64,000 nt of DNA from positions 26,822 to 90,821 of the forward strand of contig NZ_QEYO01000018.1 in assembly GCF_023718305.1 (NCBI RefSeq). Reading direction: 5' to 3'. Below the pieces are notes generated by a model. That model made no database searches. It was not told the origin of the DNA and saw only the letters and a list, made by a program, of their open reading frames with translations. Position numbers and translations under genes: made by a program. The DNA is from Gramella sp. AN32 (GTDB lineage: Bacteria > Bacteroidota > Bacteroidia > Flavobacteriales > Flavobacteriaceae). Each line of letters opens with the position of its first letter. Position 1 is the first letter of the stretch. Of the stretch, positions 52,352 through 61,716 are shown one piece after another.

Positions 52352-55174
52352 CTAAAGTTCTTCTGATTCTGTTGGTATAATTATTATCTCCTGCCGCTTT
52401 TCCTCAGACAGGTATTTTTTTGCGGCAAGATTGACGTCATCTATATCTATAAAATGGTTCAATATTGACTCGTATTTCAAAAGATTCTCAATACCTTCTT
52501 CTTCATAATTTTCATATCGCTTTAAATATTCCGGCCATATATTCACAAGCCAGAAGGTTTCTAACTGCCGGCCATATTGATTAAGCAAATGTACATTGGT
52601 AGTTTGCAGCCAATCACTTGTAACTCCACTTGCTTTTAACTTATTGAATTCTTCCAGCGCATTTTCGATCATGTGATCCTGAAATCCATAATCACTGTCA
52701 AAACTTATATTAAAGGCATAAATTCCCCTGGTGTAATCCATCCATATTCCCCGGGCCCGGGGAGTGTAGGTACCCACTCGTAATCGATCAAAAACAACCT
52801 GGTTTAGCCTAAATGCAACTAAATCCAAAAGAGCCTGGGTCTTTACATCTTTTTTAACCTTGATTGGAAAATACAATTCGACAACAGCCTGGCTTGTATT
52901 TTCGTATGGGACTTTTTCTGAAAATTTTTCAAACCTATAGGCAAATTTACTTTCACAAATTTCTCCGATATCATTTGTCGAAAACTCAGAAAAATAGTGC
53001 CCTACCTGCGACATCAATTTTTCCGGATCAAAGTCCCCGGTGATTATAAAGGTATAACCCTTTAGGTTGCTAAACCTCTTATAAGCCCGATGGTATTCCT
53101 GATAACGTATTGTATTAATATCATTGCCGGTAAGTTCAGGTAATGTGGTATATAGTTTCTTATCGGTAATTTCCCGGATCATGCTATTATAATCCTTGGT
53201 AGTGCTTAAATTAAGTATTTCGTCTTTTTTCCAGCTTTTAAAAGCTATTTCATTGTATTTAGGCTCAATTAAATACAGGTAAAGAATATTAAAGAAGTCC
53301 TGGATATGCTCACTTTTAAATTTGCCATCGATAATAAACTGGTTATTGATGTTATGATAGTTCAGGTTGATTCTATGCTCAAGCATATAATCTTTTATTT
53401 GAAATTTAGAGTATTCTCCAACATCACCATAAAACATTACTTTGGGCGCCGTGACAACCTTTAAATATTCCTCCCTATCCTGAAAGGATACAGGAACATT
53501 TTTATAACCATATATGGAAACTTCATTTTTATAAAAATTTGAAGCTGGTTTCGAGGGCTTGAATATTAGATTAATTCCATTGCGTAAGGTTAGTTTACTT
53601 ATCCCGATCTCATTGGCTTCCGGTAAATCCGCTTTAATAGATTTTGATGACGAAAACCGGTTTGGCATAGTCTTGATTTTTTGGAATTGAAATCCGCTTT
53701 TAACCGCTGCCTGCTTTTTGGCTTCGCGGTACCATTTCATTACGGTTTGATGATCAGGTAGTTTATCCTGCGGGACATTAAAAAAAATAAAATCGGAATT
53801 TTTTGTAAAATCCCATTCATAATCTATATGATTTTTAAGCGCATCTAAATCGATGCTCTCGAGAGTTTGCGTTAGTTCCTCTTGCCATTGGTCCGCAGTC
53901 CAGGCGACCGTTCCTGAAATAAAATGATTATGCAATTTCAAGGCAATTTTATCGGATTTGTGATCCGTTGCGACCAATTCAGCCAATACTTCTTTTTTGG
54001 CTTCGTTTAGGAGTTGATGGTTCAGACTTTTTTTAAGAAGTTGATCGGCCTTAAATAGGCGGGTCATTTTGGCTTTTATATCCAGATCATCATCCAGATC
54101 TACCGACCAGGCACTAGTTTGTATCTGACCACCGCCCAAAGAATTACTCATAAAACTGTTCGTATAATTGTGGAAAGGCGGATCGTATTGGTTTTTGAAA
54201 TCTGTTCCCATTTCCGAGAGCATCCTTCTGCTTAAATTTTGTAATACCATCCTTTTGAAATCAGCTCTTGATCGAACGTAAGTTTCGTCATTCAGCTTCT
54301 TCTTTATGACAACCAACCTGGATGATCTATCAATCGAATCATTGATAAATTTATACTGGTTGTCCCCTTTTAATTTAACCTTATGTCGTTCGTTGTAAGG
54401 CTCAGGATTTTTGGTGTCACTGCTTAGCTTCAAATCTTTAAAACGATTACGAAGAACATTTTCCAGACTGTCGATATTAATATCTCCTACTATTATTGCG
54501 GCCTCAAGATCGGTTCTGTACCATTTGTCACGATAATCCTTTAGAGCTTGCAGGTCAACATTTTTCATACTGGCCTTTCTTCCCTTTTTATCTTTTAATT
54601 CAAAATTGGTATTCGAAAGAATTATATTAGAAAGAGTATCGACAACCCAGTCCTGATGATAGGTTTTAGATCTTCCTTCGGCTATAATTGCACCACTTTG
54701 AACAGCCACATCTTCCTTTCTAAGTAAAATATTTTGTGACCATTCATGTACTATATCCAGGGCTGCATTTAATTTATTTTTATCTCCTGAAGGCAGGGTA
54801 ATAGTGTACATCGTATTATCATACCCGGTTCGGGCGTGATTATAAATGCCTACAGAATCTGTATATTCTCGTAGAGCAGGGAACTTCTTTGTATGAAAGG
54901 TGCCCATATGCTCCATTAAATGCGCATATTCCATTTGCTTTTCATTTTGCTGGTAGTAACCCGCTCTCACAGAGAATATTATTTCAATTTTATCTTCGGG
55001 TTCCTGGTTATGTTTTAAATAATAGGTAAAACCATTATCCAGGCGGCCATATCTCACGGATGCGTCAAGATTTGTTTCCGCTATGTCCGGTTCTCCCTGA
55101 GCAACCAGACCAGATCCAAGCCCGAAAATTATAATTATACAGCTTATAAATATCCTCATTTTAGTAACCTTCAT
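52352..55174 (-). CDS. M16 (pitrilysin-type) zinc metallopeptidase
   Basis: 940 residues with a signal peptide (MRIFISCIIIIFGLGSGLVAQ). The inverted zinc motif HLMEH (HxxEH) lies near residue 88 in YAHLMEHMGTFHT, with a second M16 domain in the C-terminal half. It should degrade peptides in the periplasm. It is the last gene of a SusC-SusD-M16 operon. The start is either the ATG at 55174, overlapping the susD stop, or the ATG at 55159, one base after it; the latter has a better AAGG signal. Confidence 0.92.
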   Translation of the reverse strand: MKVTKMRIFISCIIIIFGLGSGLVAQGEPDIAETNLDASVRYGRLDNGFTYYLKHNQEPEDKIEIIFSVRAGYYQQNEKQMEYAHLMEHMGTFHTKKFPALREYTDSVGIYNHARTGYDNTMYTITLPSGDKNKLNAALDIVHEWSQNILLRKEDVAVQSGAIIAEGRSKTYHQDWVVDTLSNIILSNTNFELKDKKGRKASMKNVDLQALKDYRDKWYRTDLEAAIIVGDINIDSLENVLRNRFKDLKLSSDTKNPEPYNERHKVKLKGDNQYKFINDSIDRSSRLVVIKKKLNDETYVRSRADFKRMVLQNLSRRMLSEMGTDFKNQYDPPFHNYTNSFMSNSLGGGQIQTSAWSVDLDDDLDIKAKMTRLFKADQLLKKSLNHQLLNEAKKEVLAELVATDHKSDKIALKLHNHFISGTVAWTADQWQEELTQTLESIDLDALKNHIDYEWDFTKNSDFIFFNVPQDKLPDHQTVMKWYREAKKQAAVKSGFQFQKIKTMPNRFSSSKSIKADLPEANEIGISKLTLRNGINLIFKPSKPASNFYKNEVSIYGYKNVPVSFQDREEYLKVVTAPKVMFYGDVGEYSKFQIKDYMLEHRINLNYHNINNQFIIDGKFKSEHIQDFFNILYLYLIEPKYNEIAFKSWKKDEILNLSTTKDYNSMIREITDKKLYTTLPELTGNDINTIRYQEYHRAYKRFSNLKGYTFIITGDFDPEKLMSQVGHYFSEFSTNDIGEICESKFAYRFEKFSEKVPYENTSQAVVELYFPIKVKKDVKTQALLDLVAFRLNQVVFDRLRVGTYTPRARGIWMDYTRGIYAFNISFDSDYGFQDHMIENALEEFNKLKASGVTSDWLQTTNVHLLNQYGRQLETFWLVNIWPEYLKRYENYEEEGIENLLKYESILNHFIDIDDVNLAAKKYLSEEKRQEIIIIPTESEEL

Positions 55175-56567
55175 TTTGTGTTAGGTTTGGATTTTTCTTT
55201 CTTTCATCTTCCGGTATGGGATAAAATATATCGGTATCCTCCCAGAGCGGGTCATTTCCACCCAGAACCTGATTTGCCAGGCCAAGGCGCTTCAAATCAA
55301 ACCAACGATGGCCCCATTCAGCGAAAAGTTCTTTCCTACGTTGAGATAAGATTTCAGTGAGAAGCTCTTCCTGGGAGAGATCGGGGTTAATATCTGCAAG
55401 CAATTCCAGGCCGGCCCTGGTACGAATCTTGTCTATATCCTCGATCGCACCTGTTAAATCACCCTGCCTGGCCCTTGCTTCCGCACGTATCAGGTATTGT
55501 TCAGAAAGACGTAGAACCATAGAGTATTCGAGAATGGGAAACACATTACTTAATCGTATTTTATATTTATGGACATAATGGGCGTCCAGGGATTCATTGT
55601 ATCCTACCCAGTTTTGTAATCTTTTGTCAATGGTATCGAATTCAGATACAAATGTTTCCTCTAACTTGACTGCTGCAAAAAATGAAAATATGGGGTCAAT
55701 AATCAAAAAGTTCCCTTCATTTGTTTGCGTTGCCAGGCCACCTGCTCCGATAGGAGAAATCTGCCAAATTGCTTCGAGGCTGTTAGCCAAAAATACCTGA
55801 TTGAGATCTTCCATCAACTGGTAATTACCGGTATCATTTATAACCTGGGTGCTATATTTTTCAGCCTCCTGCCAATTTTCCATGTATAAATAAACACGGG
55901 ATAAAAAAGCCCTGACCACCTGCCTGTTAACACTTATCCTTTCTCCATTTATATACTCCTGGGGAGCCTGTTCCAGCGCAAGGACCAGGTCTGCAAGAAT
56001 CTGATCGTAGACTGCATTTTGAGAAGATCTTGAAGCAAGTTGATTCGCTCTATAATCAGTGGACAAGACAAGGGGAACATCACCATACAGGTTGACCAGA
56101 AAGAAATAGGTGAAGGCACGGACAAATAAAACCTGCCCGGCCATTTGCTGTTTAAATTCCTGATCCAGATTTTCAGTATTTTCCAGTCCTTCCAGAAATG
56201 AATTTGTAGCGTAGACCATATTATAAGCGCTGGACCAGGTATTCAGATTGTCCACATTATCAGGATCGATTTCATGTTCCTGGAATTGCATCCGGGATAT
56301 ATTGCCGGAACTGATATTTTGAATGTTATCTGCGGAGATTCCTGCCAGAGTGGCAATACTGCTTCGTCCGCCGCCGGAATAGTCCAACTGAAATAATTGA
56401 TGGTAAATCCCGATAAGGGCACTCTCCACTGTAGCCTGATTTTTAAATACCTCTTCTCCAATAAGCTGGTCTGAAGGTGGGTCCAGATCTACAAAGTCCT
56501 CGCAGGAGTAAATAAAAAGGCTCAGGATTAGAATTATATAAGGATATGTATGTTTTAAACTTTTCAT
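55161..56567 (-). CDS. SusD/RagB-family lipoprotein, probable peptide-binding
   Basis: 468 residues. Lipobox LFIYSC with Cys at about 22, then EDFVDLDPPSDQLIGEEVF. TPR segments include VRAFTYFFLVNLYGDVPLV, and the C-terminus has RRKELFAEWGHRWFDLKRLG and NPNLTQNEGY. It pairs with the SusC gene 9 bp upstream. The operon ends in a peptidase instead of glycosidases, so oligopeptides are the more probable ligand, as for RagB. Confidence 0.92.
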   Translation of the reverse strand: MKSLKHTYPYIILILSLFIYSCEDFVDLDPPSDQLIGEEVFKNQATVESALIGIYHQLFQLDYSGGGRSSIATLAGISADNIQNISSGNISRMQFQEHEIDPDNVDNLNTWSSAYNMVYATNSFLEGLENTENLDQEFKQQMAGQVLFVRAFTYFFLVNLYGDVPLVLSTDYRANQLASRSSQNAVYDQILADLVLALEQAPQEYINGERISVNRQVVRAFLSRVYLYMENWQEAEKYSTQVINDTGNYQLMEDLNQVFLANSLEAIWQISPIGAGGLATQTNEGNFLIIDPIFSFFAAVKLEETFVSEFDTIDKRLQNWVGYNESLDAHYVHKYKIRLSNVFPILEYSMVLRLSEQYLIRAEARARQGDLTGAIEDIDKIRTRAGLELLADINPDLSQEELLTEILSQRRKELFAEWGHRWFDLKRLGLANQVLGGNDPLWEDTDIFYPIPEDERKKNPNLTQNEGY

Positions 56568-56576
56568 GATCTTATT

Positions 56577-59549
56577 TTAAAAATTAAACTGTAGGCCTGT
56601 AGTTATAGATCTCAGGTTTCCCAGTGATAGGGGAGATGTAGGCGATTCAGGATCAAGACCTTCGTACGGTGTCCATGTTAAGAGATTCTGCCCGTGTAGG
56701 AATATGCGAATTTGCTTAGCGTGCAGTCTTTTCACCCAATTTTGAGGAAAATCATACCCGAGAGACAGGGTTTTAAGTCTTAAGAATTTCGCATCTGTAT
56801 AGGCAAAATCACTGTTAAGTACATTCTGATAAGCTATTGAACCCTGGTATGATGCAGAGTATCGCTGGAGATCACTTTTTCCAAGTATCGAACTAAGTAT
56901 ATTACTATTTGTCCCTGCCTGAAAATTTGAAAGTATCCCTTCCTGTTTCACGAATTGTAAAAGAAAGTCAAGGCTGAAATTTCCATAACGCAAAGAATTA
57001 TTTAAACCTCCAAAAAATTCCCTATTCAGGTTTTTGATTAGAATACGATCTTCAAAGTCCAGTTTTTCATCCCCATTAGCATCACTTACGCTATATAAGC
57101 CGGTTTCCGGATCCAGCCCGTCAAATTTGAATAATAAGGCAATATTCAAAGGCTGTCCTACACGGTAAGTATTGGCATAGGATGATTGATCGATATCCGG
57201 ATAACTTAGCAGTTCATTTTTCGGGAAACTGAGGTTCAAATTAGTTCTCCATTGAAACCTTTCCTTATCGACATTAATGGTCGCTAATTCGATTTCTATA
57301 CCTTTATTCTGAACCGTGGCCGGCAGATTTGCCTGCACCGAACTGAAGCCGGTTAGGTATGGTAAGGAATAGCCTACCAGCTGGTTTGAAGATTTATTAC
57401 GATACCAGCTAACTCCCAAATTCACCCGGTCCCGAAAAAATCCAAGCGCTACCGCCGCTTCCAGTTTTTTATTTACTTCCCAGCTATAGTCAGGATTGGC
57501 CAGTGCCGTAGGGTAGAGACCTCCGGGACCGGTAGTTGCCTGGTAGGCATCCAGGTAGCCATAATCCCCTATCTGATCGTTACCGGTGCTACCGTAACTA
57601 CCGCGAAGCTTTGCAAAAGATAAAAAATCGGTGCTATTTCCAAAAAAGGATTCCTTTGATATGATCCAGGCAGCACCTATGGCACCGAAGCTTGCAAACC
57701 TGTTATTCGGCCCGAATCGTGAAGAACCGTCCCTACGCCCGGTAAGATTCAGAAAATATTTCTCATCCCAATTCAACCCAATCCTGGAAAATATGGCTGC
57801 GTATTTGTATTCGGTTTCTCCACTGCTGGCATTTATAATACTTACCGCAGAACCTAAATTTCCGATCAGGGATTCGGAGGCGTAACCACTTCCCTGGAAA
57901 GAGCTTCGGGCAGATTGATTTTTTTGCCAGGTACCCCCTAGTAAAATATTGGTTTCGAGCCTTTCAAATGAATGGTCATAAGTTAACTGCGGTTCAACTA
58001 TCCACGAACTTCTATTCGTAGACAGGTGGGAAGAATTATTGACAGGACTAAAAGCCGGATTATAAGACTGTGCCGGCAACTTCCATAATTCGTCACTGGT
58101 AAAATCGGCATAACCAAAACTGGATTTTAAACGTAAGCCCGTTACTATTTCATAGGATAGCAGTAGGTTAGCATTCAGGTTCTTTGTTTGGGTTGATGTA
58201 GTATTGAAATATCCCTCTAACGGATTAGTTAGCCCCGCTTCGCTCCAATCTTCCCAGTTTAAAGCACCATCAGGATTAAAAACCGACGGCGCATTAGGTG
58301 GTAATAATATGGTAGTGATATTCAGACCGCTATTCCCGGTGAGGTTATTCCGGTCAATGCCGTAATTAGCGTTCAGGTTGATCTCGAACCGGTTGTCTTC
58401 TGAGGTATGATTCAGGGCAACATTTCCGGTTCCTTTATGGTAGTCATAATCGCCCGGATAAATTGTTCCCTGGGAAAACCAGGAGCCTCCTATCCTGTAA
58501 CTGGTATTTTTCTCTCCACCGGAAAACGCCAGGCTGGCATTGGTTACTTCGGCTTTGCCACCAAAAAAGAATTCCTGCCAGTCTGTATTCCTGTTCTGGT
58601 CCCACAGCACAAGATCATAGGCATTAAAATTATTCGGTTCCACCCCGTCATTCTGAAAGGCCTCTCGCCGTACCCGCAAATACTCCTGGGTACTTAACAG
58701 GTCAAGTTTTTTGCTTAAGGAGGAGGTACCTGTGTAAATGCTGGCTTCCAGTCCCTTTCGATTTCCTTGCTTTGTCGATATAAGTACCACTCCGTTAGCC
58801 CCCCGGGAACCATATATAGCCGTAGCATCTGCATCTTTAAGCACTTCTATACTCTTTATATTTGCCGGATTTAGATTATTAAGCGGATCGATCCCGGGGC
58901 CTGATAAAGCCGAATTACTTTCCACGGGAACGGAACTTATGGGGACACCATCAATAATATAGAGCGGGTAGTTACCTTCCCTGCGCAAACTATTGGTTCC
59001 CCGAATCCGGATAGTTGGAGCGCCTCCGGGATTTGCTCCACCGGAGGTGATTTCTACCCCGGCCATCCTGCCCTGTAGTGCCTGTAGAGGGCTAATCACC
59101 GGCTGGTATTTAATTTCTTCTGCGGTCACTCTCGAAATGTTCCCAGTACTTTCCCTGGCTGTGGTACTGTAATACCCGGCATTAATTTCAATATTCTTGA
59201 GCGCGGCAATATCTTCTTCAAGAAATACATCCAGGACAGTTCTTCCATGTAAAGCGATCTCCTGTGTTTTATAACCTATAGAAGAGAATACCAGCGTATC
59301 CTGCAAATTGGCCCTGATGCTGTATTGGCCTGAACTGCCGGTCGTAGTACCGTATTGTTTATTTTTCACTAAGATGCTAACCCCTAAAAGATGTTCCCCA
59401 TTGGTGGTGGTCACCGTACCGCTTATTTCCTGCTGGTAAAAGGGGGAGGGTGTTGCCGCCTGGGCTTCGTTCAGGGCCAGAAGGACCAAAAAGGCCATGG
59501 CCAGCAGGAACATGATAAGGAGCATGCCCCGCCTGTAAAATTTTTTCAT
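56577..59549 (-). CDS. SusC/RagA-family TonB-dependent transporter, probable peptide importer
   Basis: 990 residues from the ATG at 59549, chosen because MKKFYRRGMLL begins a normal signal peptide ending near EAQA; in-frame starts at 59576 and 59615 are less likely. A CnaB-like domain follows, then INAGYYSTTARESTGN (the plug start), YIIDGVPISS, SIEVLKDADATAIYGSRGA and a barrel ending RSITTGLQFNF. It feeds SusD-captured substrate to the periplasm, where the M16 peptidase can act. Confidence 0.93.
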   Translation of the reverse strand: MKKFYRRGMLLIMFLLAMAFLVLLALNEAQAATPSPFYQQEISGTVTTTNGEHLLGVSILVKNKQYGTTTGSSGQYSIRANLQDTLVFSSIGYKTQEIALHGRTVLDVFLEEDIAALKNIEINAGYYSTTARESTGNISRVTAEEIKYQPVISPLQALQGRMAGVEITSGGANPGGAPTIRIRGTNSLRREGNYPLYIIDGVPISSVPVESNSALSGPGIDPLNNLNPANIKSIEVLKDADATAIYGSRGANGVVLISTKQGNRKGLEASIYTGTSSLSKKLDLLSTQEYLRVRREAFQNDGVEPNNFNAYDLVLWDQNRNTDWQEFFFGGKAEVTNASLAFSGGEKNTSYRIGGSWFSQGTIYPGDYDYHKGTGNVALNHTSEDNRFEINLNANYGIDRNNLTGNSGLNITTILLPPNAPSVFNPDGALNWEDWSEAGLTNPLEGYFNTTSTQTKNLNANLLLSYEIVTGLRLKSSFGYADFTSDELWKLPAQSYNPAFSPVNNSSHLSTNRSSWIVEPQLTYDHSFERLETNILLGGTWQKNQSARSSFQGSGYASESLIGNLGSAVSIINASSGETEYKYAAIFSRIGLNWDEKYFLNLTGRRDGSSRFGPNNRFASFGAIGAAWIISKESFFGNSTDFLSFAKLRGSYGSTGNDQIGDYGYLDAYQATTGPGGLYPTALANPDYSWEVNKKLEAAVALGFFRDRVNLGVSWYRNKSSNQLVGYSLPYLTGFSSVQANLPATVQNKGIEIELATINVDKERFQWRTNLNLSFPKNELLSYPDIDQSSYANTYRVGQPLNIALLFKFDGLDPETGLYSVSDANGDEKLDFEDRILIKNLNREFFGGLNNSLRYGNFSLDFLLQFVKQEGILSNFQAGTNSNILSSILGKSDLQRYSASYQGSIAYQNVLNSDFAYTDAKFLRLKTLSLGYDFPQNWVKRLHAKQIRIFLHGQNLLTWTPYEGLDPESPTSPLSLGNLRSITTGLQFNF

Positions 59550-59594
59550 AATTTTGTGTAGTTTGTAATGAAACATTGTTTTATTAAAGCTTAG

Positions 59595-59639
59595 GCCTTC
59601 CCTGTACGACGCCAATCTTAGGGGAAGGCTCTGTTGCTT
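59595..59639 (-). promoter_or_regulatory. Inverted repeat in the SusC leader
   Basis: GCCTTCCC (59595-59602) and GGGAAGGC (59632-59639) could pair in the SusC leader mRNA. It lies 46-90 bp upstream of the start. No sigma/anti-sigma genes are nearby, so a leader structure or operator is possible. Confidence 0.35.
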
Positions 59640-59726
59640 TTACCCGTAAAAACGAGTGTTCACTTTTTTCTTTTTACATGCCCTTTAGGGGCTCTCATAA
59701 GCAATTTTTTTTGGCTAAAACAAAAA

Positions 59727-59927
59727 TTAAAATTTGGTGTAATAAAAGATCACCGTGCCCAACCCAACCCAACTTGCCGTGATATATAGGGATGCCACGG
59801 CAACCCACGGGATTATTAGCGGAATTATCTTGTTCCCGTAAAACAAGCTTAATAAATACACTCCACAGGGAATGCCGGCCGCTTTGGCCTGTAAATTTGA
59901 TGTAGGCTTTAGTTTAAATACGAACTC
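59727..59927 (-). pseudogene. Membrane-protein gene remnant
   Basis: An open frame of 66 codons with no start codon reads FVFKLKPTSNLQAKAAG, then two hydrophobic segments (IIPLIIPWVAVASLYI and SWVGLGTVIFYY) and ends YTKF. It looks like the C-terminus of a small integral membrane protein cut off at its 5' end. The family was not recognised. Part of the 634-bp stretch between susC and the XRE gene, which otherwise holds only the features listed here. Confidence 0.45.
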
Positions 59928-59963
59928 TTATAGTGAAGAAACAAATGCTTTAAAAATAGTTGA

Positions 59964-60089
59964 GAAATAGTACCGCCAGAATACAAAAAAGGCGTGAAAG
60001 CTCAACTTATCGAACAAGGTACTTCAAGTGATTTTGTTTCTAATATTTTAAGAATCGCATATATTATTAAGAAACTAAATTACAATTAA
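59964..60089 (+). pseudogene. Possible C-terminal gene fragment
   Basis: A 41-codon frame without ATG reads PPEYKKGVKAQLIEQGTSSD, then FVSNILRIAYIIKKL. The upstream neighbouring frame (SYSEETNALKIVEK) ends just before, suggesting one gene broken by a frameshift. Family unknown. Confidence 0.3.
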
Positions 60090-60115
60090 GGTACTTTACA
60101 TCTAATTCATCTTTA

Positions 60116-60133
60116 GGGTATTTTTACCCTTTT
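60116..60133 (+). terminator. Small hairpin followed by Ts
   Basis: GGGTA-TTTT-TACCC then TTTTAT. The stem is only 5 bp; it could terminate transcription of the upstream remnant. Confidence 0.4.
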
Positions 60134-60160
60134 ATCGGATTATCATAAGATATTTATTAA

Positions 60161-60174
60161 ATTTGAAATCAAAT
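60161..60174. promoter_or_regulatory. Palindrome ATTTGA-AA-TCAAAT before the XRE gene
   Basis: A 14-bp palindrome ending 9 bp before the XRE start codon, placed for autorepression. It differs by one base from ATTTGA-CA-TCAAAT at 41480-41493 upstream of traE. Confidence 0.45.
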
Positions 60175-60183
60175 ATCAATTTC

Positions 60184-60525
60184 ATGAATGCAATTATTGG
60201 AGAGAAATTAAGGAGGTATCGTAAACAAAAAGGATATACTCAAGAACAGGCTGCGGATTATTTAAAAATTTCTCAATCTGCCTATGCGCGAATGGAATCA
60301 GGCGAAAGTAATTCTTGGGCTGTGCATATAGAAGGAATTTGTGAAGTATTTGAAATATCTCCTGAAGAATTATTAAGAAGTGATGCTGTTATAATAAATA
60401 ATAATCAACAAGGTGGAAATTCTGCTTATTTTATAAATCAAGTTCTATCCGAAAAATTAATAGAACAGTATGAAGCCAGATTAAAAGAAAAAGATGAAAT
60501 TATTAAATTACTTAAGAATAAGTAA
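60184..60525 (+). CDS. XRE-family HTH regulator with C-terminal coiled coil
   Basis: 113 residues from the ATG at 60184; a TTG at 60163 lies within a palindrome and is rejected. The HTH (LRRYRKQKGYTQEQAADYL, ISQSAYARMESGES, about 7-65) is followed by a helical tail (LIEQYEARLKEKDEIIKLLKNK) suited to dimerisation. A stand-alone regulator of unknown target; it may repress itself. Confidence 0.85.
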   Translation: MNAIIGEKLRRYRKQKGYTQEQAADYLKISQSAYARMESGESNSWAVHIEGICEVFEISPEELLRSDAVIINNNQQGGNSAYFINQVLSEKLIEQYEARLKEKDEIIKLLKNK

Positions 60526-60627
60526 CTTTTCACTCTTTATATTACAGTACTAATTCAATTTTTTTATCATCAAAAGCCACCTTTACGTCCGAGAAAAATT
60601 ATTAATACTTACAGAACAAATCTGCTG

Positions 60628-60691
<64 letters not shown>

Positions 60692-60749
60692 GCTGATAAG
60701 AAATTCTTTTTTGGTAAATAGCTTCCCTCACTAAAACACTATTAAATAC

Positions 60750-60809
60750 GTTTATCCCTATCCTGTGAGCCTAATTGGCTATCTTAGTATATAAGGAGTT
60801 GGGCACAAT
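60750..60809 (+). repeat. Spacer repeat copy 1 before cassette-like genes
   Basis: It contains GCCTAATTGGCTATCTTAGT and ends GAGTTGGGCACAATA. The same block, with a 4-bp insertion and a few changes, occurs at 61638-61700. Each copy immediately precedes a small orphan gene. Confidence 0.75.
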
Positions 60810-60820
60810 ATTAGAACTAA

Positions 60821-61072
60821 ATGGAACTAAAAAAGGACAGAGTTATTATCGCAAGTGAAGTGAATGAAAGAGACGGAATCGGAATTGAAGTATACCGAAA
60901 TGATAAATTAGTTGTAGAAATTTTTAGAGATGATACTGACAAAACACTAACGATTACAGTTTTTAAGGAAAATGTGTCATTAGAGTTAATGGAAGAATGC
61001 ATCTCAACATTTAAAAAGGAAATTCCTTGGGACTTTATTGATTACTCTGAAATCGAAAATGAAAAAAAATAA
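60821..61072 (+). CDS. Small hypothetical protein
   Basis: 83 residues, acidic, no signal peptide. Alternating beta strands (RVIIASEVNERDGIGIEVYR, KLVVEIFRDD, KTLTITVF) then a helix (LELMEECISTFKKEI) suggest a small alpha/beta fold as in immunity-like proteins. Family not recognised. It begins 12 bp after the spacer repeat and is followed by another orphan gene after 42 bp. Confidence 0.6.
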   Translation: MELKKDRVIIASEVNERDGIGIEVYRNDKLVVEIFRDDTDKTLTITVFKENVSLELMEECISTFKKEIPWDFIDYSEIENEKK

Positions 61073-61114
61073 TTCAGAAACAGAATCGGTTGAATTGTTT
61101 AATTAAATTAGACC

Positions 61115-61537
61115 ATGAAAAAATTAATGATAATCGTATTCTTAATTTTAAGTGGATATTCATATTCTCAAATAGATTCTACTTTTATTTCATTGCTTAC
61201 AGAGTATTCTCAAGGACCACATAAAGTAGCCTCTCCCTACGAATGGATTACCCGGGAAATCTCCATCTCTACAGATACCATTTCTATTTTTAGTAAAGGT
61301 AAATTGGATAATCATTTTCAGCAATGGAAGGTTAATAATTACGAGAATAATCATGATACCTATGGAACTAATCAAACTTACTATACTCATTTAATTCGGG
61401 ATGGTGAAGACCCTCCCTCTCCAGCGATCTTTAGAGTACTTAAAAATACAGATGAGAGAATTGAAATTATTGAGTGGGAGGTGCCGACTGCAAATGAGTT
61501 TTCAAAGCCATTAATAACTCGGTTTCATATAGATTAA
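61115..61537 (+). CDS. Small exported hypothetical protein
   Basis: 140 residues with a signal peptide (MKKLMIIVFLILSGYSYSQ). The mature part is beta-rich (WITREISISTDTISIFSKG, HFQQWKVNNYEN, ERIEIIEWEVPTA). Family not recognised. It shares a cassette-like unit with the gene at 60821. Confidence 0.6.
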   Translation: MKKLMIIVFLILSGYSYSQIDSTFISLLTEYSQGPHKVASPYEWITREISISTDTISIFSKGKLDNHFQQWKVNNYENNHDTYGTNQTYYTHLIRDGEDPPSPAIFRVLKNTDERIEIIEWEVPTANEFSKPLITRFHID

Positions 61538-61637
61538 TATGCTATCCTTTTTGGAATCTTTTTTAGTTATTTTTTTATAATGCCAAGACAATAAAGAATT
61601 GGATTTTTATAGGAAACAGTAAGGTTGTTTATTTGTC

Positions 61638-61700
61638 TTTATCCCGATACCAGTGCGCCTAATTGTCTATCTTAGTAATTATATAACGAGTTGTGCACAA
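61638..61700 (+). repeat. Spacer repeat copy 2
   Basis: GCGCCTAATTGTCTATCTTA ... GAGTTGTGCACAATC, aligned with copy 1 at 60750-60809 over its full length apart from a 4-bp insertion. The TTGTGCACAA core is itself palindromic and recurs as TGTGCACAAC at 62547-62556 after the next gene. Confidence 0.75.
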
Positions 61701-61716
61701 TCAGAAAAATTGAGAA

